In this document: piece after piece, positions 51,671 to 62,681 of the stretch
Numbering within the stretch: position 1 is the stretch's first letter
How the letters are laid out: each line of letters opens with the position of its first letter
Origin: Onchocerca lupi
Taxonomy: Eukaryota; Nematoda; Chromadorea; Rhabditida; Onchocercidae
Direction: 5' to 3'
DNA length: 64,000 bases
Assembly: GCA_028564675.1 (NCBI GenBank)
Contig: JAOVVO010000037.1
Span: forward strand, 178,706 to 242,705
Translations under genes and position numbers: made by a program
The notes under the pieces: model-generated
What the model was told of the DNA's origin: nothing
Database searches by the model: none
The model's input: only the letters and a program-made list of their open reading frames with translations

Positions 51671-53185
51671 GTGAACAAAATTTTCAATCAACTGAGAATG
51701 CCATCATCGAATCGACCTGCTGCTGCTTCGCTCGATGTAAAATTGCGTCGCGAGCAAAATTACAACATGACTGATCTTTTGTCACATGTGAAATTGATTA
51801 TTCTTAAGCTAATGTTTGATCAGAAAGGCATTTGCGATCAAATTATGCAAACTGTCAGTAATGGAGTTGGAGAAATCCTCTTTTTAAATGCACCAGGAGG
51901 AATTGGTAAAACGCTCCTAATTAGATTGATTTTGGCAATAAATCGATCCCAAATCTTAGCTCTTGCATCATCCGGAGTAGCTGCAACATTACTATCAAGT
52001 GGAAGAACTGCTCATTCCGCTTTGAAATTGCCATTAAGTATGCAATACATGCAATATTTTCAAAGCATCCCTTTGAGGAAAGTATTAGTATGTGTGGAAA
52101 GTATTAGTATGAAAGAAAGTATGCAAACTTATTGTTTGGGATGAATATACAATGGCGCACAAAAAATCGCTTGAAGCTCTTGATCGATCATTGTAAGATT
52201 TATGTGGAAATAACAGATCATTTGGGAACATTTTAATATTGCTTGGAAGAGATTTCAGGCAAATATTACCTGCGATTTCTCAATCGACACCAACGAACGA
52301 AATAAATGCTTTCCTGAAATACTTTACTTCGTGGTAACACGTAAAGATGTTAAAATTTACTACAAATATGCATGTTTAGCTGCAAAACGATCGACCAGCT
52401 GGAATATTCTCACATTAATTGCTGGAAATTGGGAACGGAAAGGTGTCGGTTGATTGATCACAGGACAAATTTCATTGCCTCATAACTTCTGCAATTCAGT
52501 AACTTCAAAAGAAGAGCTGGCTGAATAAATATTTCCCGAAATTCAAATCAATTATAAGAATCACGATTAGCTGAATGAACCAACTATTCTTGCGGCCAAA
52601 AACTAAGACTTTCGACGAACTTCCCAATATTATTCAGTCGAGCATTTAAAACGAGGAGTCATTTATAAGTCAGTGACACTGTTGTGGAAGTAGATGAAGC
52701 TGTTAATTATATAACAGAATTTTTGAATTCACTCGATCTGCCAGAAATGCCACCTCACGTACTGCAGTTGAAAATTGTCATGTTAATTATCATGTTACGA
52801 AATATCAATCAGCTTAAACTTTACGACAGCACGCATCTTGCAGTAAAAAAAATAATGAGCAATGTCGTAAAGCAACAATCTTGACAGGACCTTTCAAAGG
52901 TTAAGACGTCCTTATTCCTTACATTCCTATGATTCCAACAAATTTGCCATTTCAGTTTAAGAGATTGCAATTCCAAATTCGATTGGTATTTTTATTCACC
53001 ATCAACAGAATAAATTTTTGAGTTCAGGGTCAGTCTTAGAATTGTACGGTTTAGATCTAGAGACGGATTGCTTCTCACATGGAAAATTATATCTTGCGTG
53101 TTCTAGAGTCGGCAAACCAGACAATCTCTATATCTACATAGACAATGAAACAACAAAAAATATTGTACACCAGCGAGTATTGTGA
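51671..53185 (+). pseudogene. Dead Pif1-like Helitron helicase
   Basis: SF1 DNA helicase of the Pif1 type, which in Helitrons forms the C-terminal part of the Rep-helicase. Motifs in order: Walker A APGGIGKT at about 51890, the Ia segment ASSGVAATLLSSGRTAHSAL, Walker B VWDEYTM at about 52139 (after a frame change near 52100), LILLGRDFRQILPA with STPTNEINAF at about 52230-52310, ATILTGPFKG with FQFKRLQFQIRL at about 52880-52985, GQSLELYGLDLETDCFSHG and the motif VI box LYLACSRVGKPDNLYIYI at about 53085. The frame is broken by several stops and shifts, for example after DRSL at 52194 and within the INK.QGQ box near 53010. It cannot encode an active enzyme. A second dead copy in the other orientation lies near 60 kb. 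Confidence 0.85.
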
Positions 53186-53828
53186 AATTAAGCATATTAG
53201 ATGTGGGCGAAAACTGAAAGGTGTTAAATAATGCCATGACAATGATTGTAAACAAGAAACACTAAAGGTCAAGTGGTGCGACACAGTTCAAAGGGACGAC
53301 AGACATGTTTACCATCAAAATGCTCCAATTCACAAACAAACAGCAACGACCCAGCAACAGCAACAGTTAGGAGTTCCAAGTGCTCCAGTTCGACAGTTCA
53401 AAGCGAGTAGACAACAGTAGAAATACCGGACAATTCACTTGAATAGTATTCTTCTCTATTATTGACAAAGGAAAGAATAACCCAGTGATTAATTTGTCTG
53501 GATCTCCTCTGGTAATTCTTCGTTAAGAAGAAACACTCTTCATCAATCAATAAACATTTCTCAACAGCATTCATCTCTCAAGACACAAAAAAACTTTTCA
53601 CATTTATTGCTGACCTAGCCTAATCACAATAGCAAGGATCAGTCTCCAATCCAACCGAACCAAAAATCAATTACAAAATACCAGTTTTTTTTCCTCAGCA
53701 CTAGAAACATTCTCTTTCTCTTTTCTTTTTTTCTACTTAACCAGATTGAGCGACAGCAAAGCGTGTATAAAAACATGCGCGTATTCGAATGCAAAGTTCT
53801 GTCAAAATTTCAAAGCAATAGGTGAGGA

Positions 53829-53905
53829 CTTTTCGATATCAAAGATTTTGAATTAATATGGATAAGGCGCTTTTCGATATCAAAGATTTTGAATTAATAT
53901 GGATA
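53829..53905 (+). repeat. 41-base tandem duplication
   Basis: The stretch CTTTTCGATATCAAAGATTT plus the following 17 bases occurs twice with a 41-base period, inside the 3' inverted repeat of the Helitron-like element. The two copies are identical over at least 37 bases, so the duplication is recent relative to the helicase decay. Confidence 0.8.
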
Positions 53906-53970
53906 ATTTTCGGAGGTTTAAAATTTTGAACAAACGAACATTGACGTTTTTATTTATAGAGAGTGGTTGG

Positions 53971-54048
53971 AGCCGGACACGCGAAGCGTGGCCGGCCCCC
54001 ATAGACTAGCTGGATCGTCCACGCTCCGCATGACCGGGTCCAGCTAGT
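53971..54048 (+). repeat. Double hairpin at the 3' end of the Helitron-like element
   Basis: Hairpin 1 (53972-53996): GCCGG, one mismatch, CACGC, loop GAA, GCGTG, CCGGC. Hairpin 2 (54005-54048): ACTAGCTGGA pairs perfectly with TCCAGCTAGT and encloses 24 bases. The element's CTAG terminus is inside the outer strand of hairpin 2. The sequence is strikingly GC-rich for the window. In Helitrons a terminal hairpin acts as the replication and transposition stop signal. Confidence 0.75.
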
Positions 54049-54395
54049 AATATATAATAATACAAAATTGTAATTCTTGCACTTCAAAGTGGGAATAGAA
54101 ATTGAATACCTTCCTTTCATTAAACATTAGAGTAGAGATGAATCTGCAGATGGAAATGCTTAAACAACAATGAATTCTGAAGTCTCAACTGAATACGACA
54201 ATGAATTGAATTATGAAATTTTTTTCTTCAGGCAAAAGAAAAGGCTACCAGTTATTTCCTATCTACCTATTGCTTCTCTAAATGAGGGAATATTGATGAA
54301 TTCCCGCATTTGGAGAAGTAATAACAAATAAAAAATTAATCGGTAACTTTTTTTTGGACTAAAAATTAATATTGTCATAAAGTCCGGAATGAGAA

Positions 54396-57256
54396 TTATG
54401 AAAATAAATCAAGTTTTTCAACAATAGCCCACCAATTTGCATGTTCGTAATCCAAGTGTACCAGTCGTAATGATGGTATCATTGCTATCAGAGCTTTCAA
54501 TTCATCCTGCAATTATTCGTCTAAAAATGTGATATGATATTCGAGAAATGTCATTCGTTAGTATTGCATATATTCACATGAAGAGGAAACAGAAGTGAAG
54601 GAATATAATTTCATTGCTTATAACTTTTTTGATTATTCCAAAAGAAAAAAATTCCTTCCTTTTTATGTTTTGAAATTTTATGAACTAACTTTCTTAAAAA
54701 GATGATAAAATCGATAAGGATTATGTTGTTGCGTAATACATAGCACTTCTATTAGTGCCATTTCAATCGTATGTTCAGCAAGTTTCACAGAAAACTGTTC
54801 GATCGCACTGTATCGCATTAGGGATCGCAAAATGCCTGATATCGGTGTACTCGAATAGCGTTTTTGTGCACATTCGTTAAAAGTCGATAAAAGATGTCGC
54901 AGTGGTCCGTGAAAAGATGAGAATATTTTGCAGATACGATGAAACAACGACATATGCTCAGCTTGTGTTGCATTCTCTGCCAGAAAGTTCACGGCTATAG
55001 AGTCCTTAAATTCGAATAGAATTCGAATTTCATAAAAAACTTATGAATAGTAATTTTAAATTTGACTAAAACAACTGGAAATAACATTTTTTACTGCATG
55101 GAAGAGATTTCATTATTTGATTCAACTTCCACAAAAACTCCTGCCCCGATACATTGCTATATGAGATTGATAGCATACAACTTCTTGAAAACTTCAAGCA
55201 ATCTCGTGTCAAAGAATTCGAAATGCCAGTTAAATCATTAGGAACCTTACTCCAGTGAATTACCATATAGTTCTGACAGTAAGAAAAATTACGGAGTCTA
55301 GACTGCATTGTGCAGTAGGTTAGTGAAGCGCATATTTTAATTTATTAGAGTCTTACCCGTATTAGACGCTGTTCTCTGGTTGAATTCATATGGAATCTGA
55401 CCGCTGGAATTCATTTTAAAAATATCTTTCCGACAAAATAAACAGGACAAGAAAATCTGATTTGCTAATTTTCGATAAATTGAAATTTTATCCTTTCCAG
55501 TGCAATATAATCCCAAATTCCATAAATAAGATTCTAGAGATGAAAGTTTTCATTAAATGTAATTTGTGTACTATCTAAAACAGCAAGGGACAAAAAGTAA
55601 TAGCTAAGAAGGTCAAGGTTCAATCATGTTCAAAAAATTTTGTCTAGCATTGAAAAGTATAGCAATGTTGCTAGAAGTTTTTAAGCTTGACAAAGATGAA
55701 AGTATGTCAACTGTACCGATTTCTTGCTCTCAAAAGATTGTTTGTCTGTCATAAACAAAGCATACGCCTTCTGGGACACGAAATTCATAAGATGAGAAGG
55801 GAGGAGGGAAATGTTTCATTATTATTGCAAAATGAGAAAATTGAATACACTTATTGTGATTATTGGGAGAAATACTGTTGGAATGGTGCACTTGGCATGG
55901 TACCAATACGTCCTGTGACGGGAATTTCCCGTTAGGTTGTTCGAATGCCCAAACACATATCAATACTTGACCACTAAAAATGTGAAAAGCAAGATAAATC
56001 TGTCAACATTTTTGAAATTCAAGTATCTATTAGTCATCTTCTTGCGAATTCTAACTTGGAAATCTCATCATATGACAGCGAATGGCATTTACTGAGAATA
56101 TGCAGCACAGTAGGATATACTCAAGGAAGTCTGGAATAAGACAGGAAGATATTGCCGTATTTCTACAAGGGATGAAATGATCGGAAGAAGATGATTTAGC
56201 GAATAGCTTTTTCAACATTTATTGAAAAACTTATATGCGTCCATATCCGGTGTGCAATCATATCATTCCGAAATGTGCTGCGTTGAATGACAAAACAATC
56301 TTGCTCATTTATTTTCCGCAAACTATCCAAGAAATATCAGAGATAAACAGCTTACCGAGGTCGCAAGCATCGGGCAACTTCAGTTAACGCTCGTTTTCTT
56401 CTGTCGACCGTTGTGAAATGGTGTAAAACGGATACTAATAAGGCAGCGTCAATACTATTTGATCTATAATTTGGAAGGTATTAGGTGGAAATATCGAAAA
56501 TTTCAAAGCTTAAAGGCGACAGCTCAAAGATTGTGCCCATTCATAAGTCACAGAAACCTCTTCGCCTCCCTCCATCACCCGATATCATTCTTACAGTCAG
56601 AAATTAAAAACGAAATTAATTCAAACAAAAATATAGGCCAAAACTTATATTCTTTACCTATACGGTAAATTTAGAGCATCAGCTAACTGCAAATCAACCA
56701 TCGGCGATAATCGCAGTTGTGCAAGCATTTCCAAACATGTATCGCAATCCATAAAGAAGCAATCGCTCCTATAGTACTTTGCTTCACCACAACCTAAATT
56801 GAGAAAGGAATGCCTTAGTCTACACAACTTCTCAAAAGATAATAAGAGTAGCTTTCTTACCACTTAATGAATCTCTGTCATTTTTTCAATTTCAAGTCAG
56901 ACTGCCGTAATTCCAGCATTCTTTCAGTTGTCGCAGCTCAAATATTTACTTTTGTCAACTTCGGTCAAGAATGAATTTCGTGTTGGCGCGGAATAACTCA
57001 CAATATGCAAGTGTTAGAATCGTTTGTCATGAAAATTATGTTTATAATTTTTTTTTAATTTTACAAATGAATTTTAAGAAAGGAAGAACTTGCCAATATC
57101 AATGGCAATTGTGCCTAACGGGAGTTGATTAATAAATTTTTGAACATTAATCCATCGAAGCATTAACTTTCGGGTTTCACTTCGATAGCAAGCAGTATCC
57201 GGATGTAATGCCAAATGTCTATATGCTTCCCGAACGTATTGTTTCTCGATATCCAT
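54396..57256 (-). CDS. Trm9/TRMT9B-like tRNA wobble-uridine methyltransferase
   Basis: SAM-dependent methyltransferase related to yeast Trm9 (final methylation of mcm5U34 in tRNA) and animal TRMT9B. Exons in transcript order: 57256-57094, 56793-56658, 56463-56356, 55973-55892, 55302-55095, 54976-54690, 54506-54396. They join in frame to 364 residues. The start MDIEKQYVREAYRHLALHPD resembles Trm9 N-termini. SAM motif I is AIDIGCGEAKYY, then DLQLADALNLPYR, DAALLVSVLHHFTTVDRR and VLICVWAFEQPNGKFPSQDV. A family-type long insert follows, and the C-terminal YHLFKKDELKALIAMIPSL and HANWWAIVEK boxes close it. The first intron begins GCAAGT after ATTG, so it would be a GC-AG intron splitting the glycine of motif I. 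The end of exon 4 is uncertain: 55892, or a later in-phase donor. The gene sits between two decayed Helitron helicases. Confidence 0.88.
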
Positions 57257-59016
57257 TACATTTCATTTACCACTATAAAATATGCTATATTATATTGAAT
57301 AACAGAAAAGTTCGAGTAAGATTATCATAACTGAATATTTCTCGATTACAGTAATAATAGTGTGAATAGAAATGGTAGAAAAGATGGTTATTGGTCATAT
57401 ATTTCTACAAGTTTTGAAAATGTTTAACTGCAAAGTAATCAGTTTGAGCTGTATGAATATGCTTTGTTTTTCAAGTTTTTTTTTTCTATTATTGTCGCCA
57501 GGAAATAATTTTTTGGATGAAACATGTGTAAAATATGCATACAAAATGCGATGTTGAACTTTTTTATAAAGAATTTAAAAAATTTTTAAGAGTAATCTAA
57601 CAATTTTCTTACATCAGACAGTGGTAGTATGAATATTAATTATAAGTAAAATTTATATAAATACCTGGGAAACAATATTTATATGATACATATGTATGCA
57701 TATTAAAGCAAAAAAGCAGCATGCTTCGTTCACAAGTTTGATTTAGTTTTTACTGGTTAATTTACGATCTCATATAAATCGAGAAATAAATGTAGTAATA
57801 TTAACTTAATGAAGTAAGTAATGAGAAGTACTTATTCCTATAATTCGATCTAATGCTGCCGAAAAATATCAAATGTAAAGATAAAATATATATCTGATGA
57901 TAAAGCTCAAAACCGAAGATAGCACATGCTTCGTCTTATCAATCATCATGGGAAAGATTTATTTTTCTTTTGTGGTCGCTTATTATCACGTTGAAATTTG
58001 TTAAAAATATTATGTAGAAGGATTTTATCACGGCTTTGTTCAATTTTATTACACCACATTTCGACGAAAATATGACCTAACCGGAAAACAAGTTTTATTA
58101 CGATTTTTCAAGATATTCAGAATAAATGCCTTGCACCAAAAATTAGCTCCAATTAAATTTGCCAGTCAGATAGACGCATCTACTATGTCCGCCGTAACAT
58201 ATTACGGATATATTGAATTATAAAATATTATTAATACACAATTAAGCATAAGTAATATACCACGATTTTTCTTACATAGATTTACATACATATTTATACA
58301 ATTTCCTAAATATATGTATTTGTGTAAGATAAAGAACCATTTTCTAAATTTTGGTTGCTACTAACTTTCGATCGTTTTTTGCAGACCGTCAATCAATTTT
58401 CCTCCATTCTAGTCTTATAAGTTCTTTAGTTAATGTTTGATATAATGATAAATTTAAAGGATACGACATTTCAACTCTCCAAACAAAATGAATGCAAAAA
58501 GGAAAAGCTATTACATCAAATACAAGAATGGAACTGCTGAAAATCGCGGGGCAAGAGTATGGTTTTATTTAAAAAAAGAAAAATAAAGAAGTTCGAGCTC
58601 TGAATGATCATGGAAATATGCAATAAATTTATAAAAGTTTACAAATTATGAACGTACAAAAAAGAAAGTAACACACAATCATTATATTTATTCAAAATAA
58701 CAGAAGAGAATACGATAATGAAATGAAATACAAGCAATTTTCAATCTTTTTTTCGCTACAGAAGATAACATAACTGAACTATATGAAAATGAAAAACTTT
58801 TCGTTATTTGAAAGAGCTAATTACGACAAATGAAGTCATATCGATCTGTCCATGGCAACAGCAACCTACTTAATGCAACACGATAATTTCACTGATTTAA
58901 TAAATTTATGCCTTAATACCTTTTATTTCCTAATAATTACTTCAACATAATCGTGGGATACTGAGAAATTAGAATAATAGCAAGTAATAATAATTTTTCA
59001 ATAATAATAATAATAA
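57257..59016. other. Intergenic, no gene seen
   Basis: Upstream of the methyltransferase gene. AT-rich with no protein-like frames. An AAT microsatellite at about 58999-59016 directly abuts the repeat end at 59017. Confidence 0.5.
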
Positions 59017-60830
59017 TCTATATAAATAGAAATGTTAATGCTTCCTGTTATCCCGGACGGAATTTTCGCAAGTTCTCCATCGATTGTTTTCAAATTTTGA
59101 TACAACCTTGTATTCGAATCGGCCATTTTTTCATATAGACATACTTTTTTTCACATGTACGTCCGTGACAGCTAAAAGTAAGTGAGCAGACTGAATTTTT
59201 TGACTCCGCCTTGCGCCACGCTCTCATGAATGGACAGAATTTATTCACCACGCCTACTTTCTGCATTGACTGCGGCTACTTCCTGCAACGTTTCAAGTTC
59301 TTCATCGATTGATTTGAAACTTTCATACCGCATTGCATTGGAATAGGCGCGCATTTTAAAATAAATAAAGGAGTAATTTAAGCTTTTCGTTTGCTTTTGC
59401 TCTGTGTGGGATGTAACTCACTTATTTTTTGATTTCTGGGGAATGTAGTTGCGTCGCACAAATTTCGAAGTCTTGATAGTATGTAATGAAATGCTTCGTT
59501 CAAGCGATTTATTTCACAGTACTTGTGGGTGTGCAATGTTTTTTGTTATTCTGTATAGATACAGAGATTGTCTGGTTTGCCGACTCTAGAACACGCAACA
59601 TATAATTATCCATGTGAGAAGCAATCGGTCTCTAGATCTGAACCATGCAATTCCAGAGATTGACCCTGAGCTTTGTTGATGGTGAATGCAAACGCCAATC
59701 GAATTGGGAATTGCAATCTCTTAAACTGAAATGGCATATCCGTTGGAATTATACGAATAAGAGGAATAAGGATATATCCTCCTTTGAAAGGTCCTATCAA
59801 GATTGTTGTTTCTACAACATTGCTCATTAATTTTTTCACTCGTAAGTCTTATGCCGTTGCAAAATTTTGGCTGGTTGAAATTTCGCAGCATGATAATTGG
59901 CACATCGATTCTCGCAGATCGAGTGAATTCAAAAATTCTGTTAGATAATTAAACGCTTGATCTTCTTCTACAACAGTATGGATGGACTTTTATGTGACTG
60001 CCTCGCTTTGAATCTTGGACTAAATAATATTGTGAAGTTCGTCGAACGTCTTTAGTCTTGGCCGCAAGAATAGTTCGTTCACTCAACCAATCGTGATTCT
60101 TATAACTGGTTTGAATTTCGAGAAATACCTTTTTAATCAACTCTTCTTTTGATGTTACTAAATTGTAGAAGTTATGAGGCAATGAAATTCATTCTGAAGC
60201 CAAATCAACCGGTAGCTTTCCGTTCCCAATTTTCAGCAATTAATGTGAGATCTCAGATGATCTATCGTTTTGCAGTTGGAAATGCGTATTGTAGTTAATT
60301 TTAACGCTTTTACATGTCGCCACAAATTAAAGTATTTCAGGCAAGCATTTATTTCGTTCGTTGGTGTCGACTGAGGAACTGCAGATAATATTTGCTTGAA
60401 ATCTCTTACAAGCAATATTAATGCGTCCCCAAATGGTTTGATATTTCCACGCAAATCTTGCAATGATCGATCAAGAGCCTCTACCGATTTTTGTGCGTCA
60501 TTGTATATTCATCCCAAACAATAAGTTTTCATTTTTGCAATGCTTATCCCATGCCAGATGTCATGGAAATGTTGCATGTGGGAGTTTCAATGAATTGCAT
60601 GTTCAATTGCAATTTCAACGCAGAATGAGCAGTTCTTCTACCTGGTAACAATGTTGTAGGTATTCCGAACGATGCAAGAGCGAAGGTTATGTCATTTTGG
60701 AATCGAACTCCAGTTCCTTCTGGCGCATCTAAAAAGAAGATTTCTCGAATTCCCTTCTTGACGGTTTGTATTATTTGATCGTAAATGCCTTTTTGCTCAA
60801 ACGTTAGCTCTTATGCTTTTTTCTATTTAC
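59017..60830 (-). mobile_element. Second Helitron-like copy, rearranged
   Basis: The left end (59017-59220) matches the terminal repeat of the 50754 element, and the decayed helicase follows on the minus strand. Because the family's ends are long inverted repeats, the left end is best read as the 3' repeat of a minus-strand element. The 3' hairpin tail seen at 53971-54048 is missing here and is replaced by AAT repeats. The right limit is uncertain. Confidence 0.6.
59540..60760 (-). pseudogene. Second dead Pif1-like helicase
   Basis: Read on the minus strand from high to low coordinates: FLDAPEGTG (a Walker A lacking the usual Gly-Lys-Thr end), ALASFGIPTTLLPG with RTAHSALKL, VWDEYTM at about 60500, LVRDFKQILSAVPQSTPTNE, MPHNFYNLVTSKEELIKK, ILAAKTKDVRRTSQYY, LIGPFKGGYILIPLIRIIP, FTINKAQGQSLELHG and LETDCFSHG. 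Parts keep long open frames (59606-59839, 59949-60182, 60233-60463), but stops and shifts separate them. It is close in wording to the 51671 copy, so both descend from one family. Confidence 0.82.
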
Positions 60831-62681
60831 TTGTCTTTTACATTTCCTTGATTATTTGTATTTTTTTTTTCTCCATTTCTTTTTAATTCTTTTTATCTTT
60901 CGTTTTTCTTCACTTTTTTTATTTTTAAACTTTCGATCTTTCACTTTTTTGGAATGTCACTAACTTACTTGATCATTTGTTTTCTTCACTTTTTCTTTAG
61001 ATAAAGAATGGAAGAATAAAACAAAGAATGTTGGATTTGTCATGTACAACACGATTCTATGTCTTATTTTTTTTTCAATGTTCCACTGATTTTTTTTGTA
61101 TCAAAATTTGAACTCATAGAATTAGCTTACTTTGCATATCTTCTCCATACTCTAAAAGATCCAACCTGCAGCGCTTAACTTGACTTTCATTTATCACTGA
61201 AAAATCATAGTGAATACCGTACGCCATGACTACTACACTTTACTACTCTCATCCATTGTATGTATGATTCTAGAACTATCTCGCGTTTTACATTTAAACT
61301 GCTATTCCTCCAATATTTGCTCAATAAAAATTCAGGAAGCATTGAATTAGCAAATTAGCTCAGAAGCTTGCCTCTGTAGTCTTTCGCAAAAACGTGTCTG
61401 TATATTCGCACAAAACTACGAAAGATCAAATTTCCATAAAATGGATTAACTGAAAATATGCCAATTAGCGTATTAGTCGAAGATATTCTGTCCAACAAAA
61501 GAAATGTGGTAACGGAATGCGAAAATCGAATACGATTGGTTTATTCAGAACAAGTTTTTTCGAGACCTGTGAATTCGAGATTTGAAAATAATATTCTAAA
61601 GTCCTGACATTTCGCACAAAATTTTTGTTTTTCGATTTCTGAAAGGTAATACAGCTATCGTTTTAACAGAATTGCTTCACATTAGCTATTCAAGCTATCA
61701 TTACAATATTCCAAGTCGGTGTATATTCGTGATAAAACCATGAAAGGCGTGGTATTGAATGATGGAACAAATTCTCACTAATAGACGTGCATGATAGAAT
61801 TACTCTGATACTTTTTACAAACGATACAGTGTTCCGAAATTTCTGGGATTGAGGGCTTTTGTCTGATTTAAATTTCACTTTTTTTTTTTGTGGATAGAGT
61901 ATCCTGGTAGAATAATCCGAGCACTATCAAATGGATAAGAATTGGTATAGTTTCAACTATTATTTTCAATCAATTATTCGGCCTCACTTATTTCTTCTCA
62001 TTCAAACTGCTGAATGTGCTAAATTTGATTTGTTTCGAAAAATAAATTTTGCAAATCTTATCAAAATTACAGCATAGCTGAAATATATGTGTTGCTGTAA
62101 TTCGATAAATCACAGTATTTCGATATGTTTACCGATTCAAATTTTAGTAATTCGATACAATGTGGCACTTAAACTTGTTTTGTACGAAACTCTGCTGAAA
62201 TGAAAAAGGATAGGAATGAAAAAAAAAAAGGTTGCATTTACTCATTTATCACTATCACGGTATGCACAAGTTTCTCATAGCATGCACAGTTTCTCATAAT
62301 TTTTAACTTCTCATCGTCGTAGGACAATGATCTCTGATAAACATTTTTGTATTATATATCTTTAAAAGGGCGACACAACTATTAATCGTTTATGCTTCCC
62401 AATAGCCACCATATTAGAAATAAACTATGATTTGTTCAATAATCCAGAAATATATTTCCCTTTTGATTGGTGGACAATCAGTCTTATGTTAGCATCGATT
62501 ATAGAATGAGCCATATCAATATTTTAATTGATTTCTGAATATTTGATTAATTTCACAAAATAGATTTGTTGCATTTTCAATCATCAAATAATCCAAATAA
62601 TTTATTCTGACACAATCAAAATTTTGAAAAAAAAAAATCATTTCGATACAAAAATGAAATAATGCTGTCGTGATTCAGTTT
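60831..62681. other. Intergenic, no gene seen
   Basis: Begins with a T-rich tract (60860-60960), then ordinary AT-rich sequence up to the 3' end of the tubulin gene. No supportable feature. Confidence 0.5.

Larger units (their letters stand above)
50754..54047 (+). mobile_element. Helitron-like element with preserved ends
   Basis: Starts with TC (TCTATATAAATAAAAATG) directly after an A and ends in CTAG directly before a T, the Helitron signature of TC...CTRR inserted between A and T. The 5' end is matched by an inverted copy near the 3' end (53938-53961, CGTTTTTATTTATAGAG). Inverted similarity continues inwards for well over 100 bases: 50830-50870 is the complement of about 53785-53835. Beyond the 3' inverted copy lies a tail of about 85 bases with two hairpins. 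Such asymmetric terminal inverted repeats recall the Helitron2/Helentron type. Cargo: one decayed Pif1-like helicase; no HUH Rep domain was seen. The element is therefore non-autonomous now. Confidence 0.75.
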
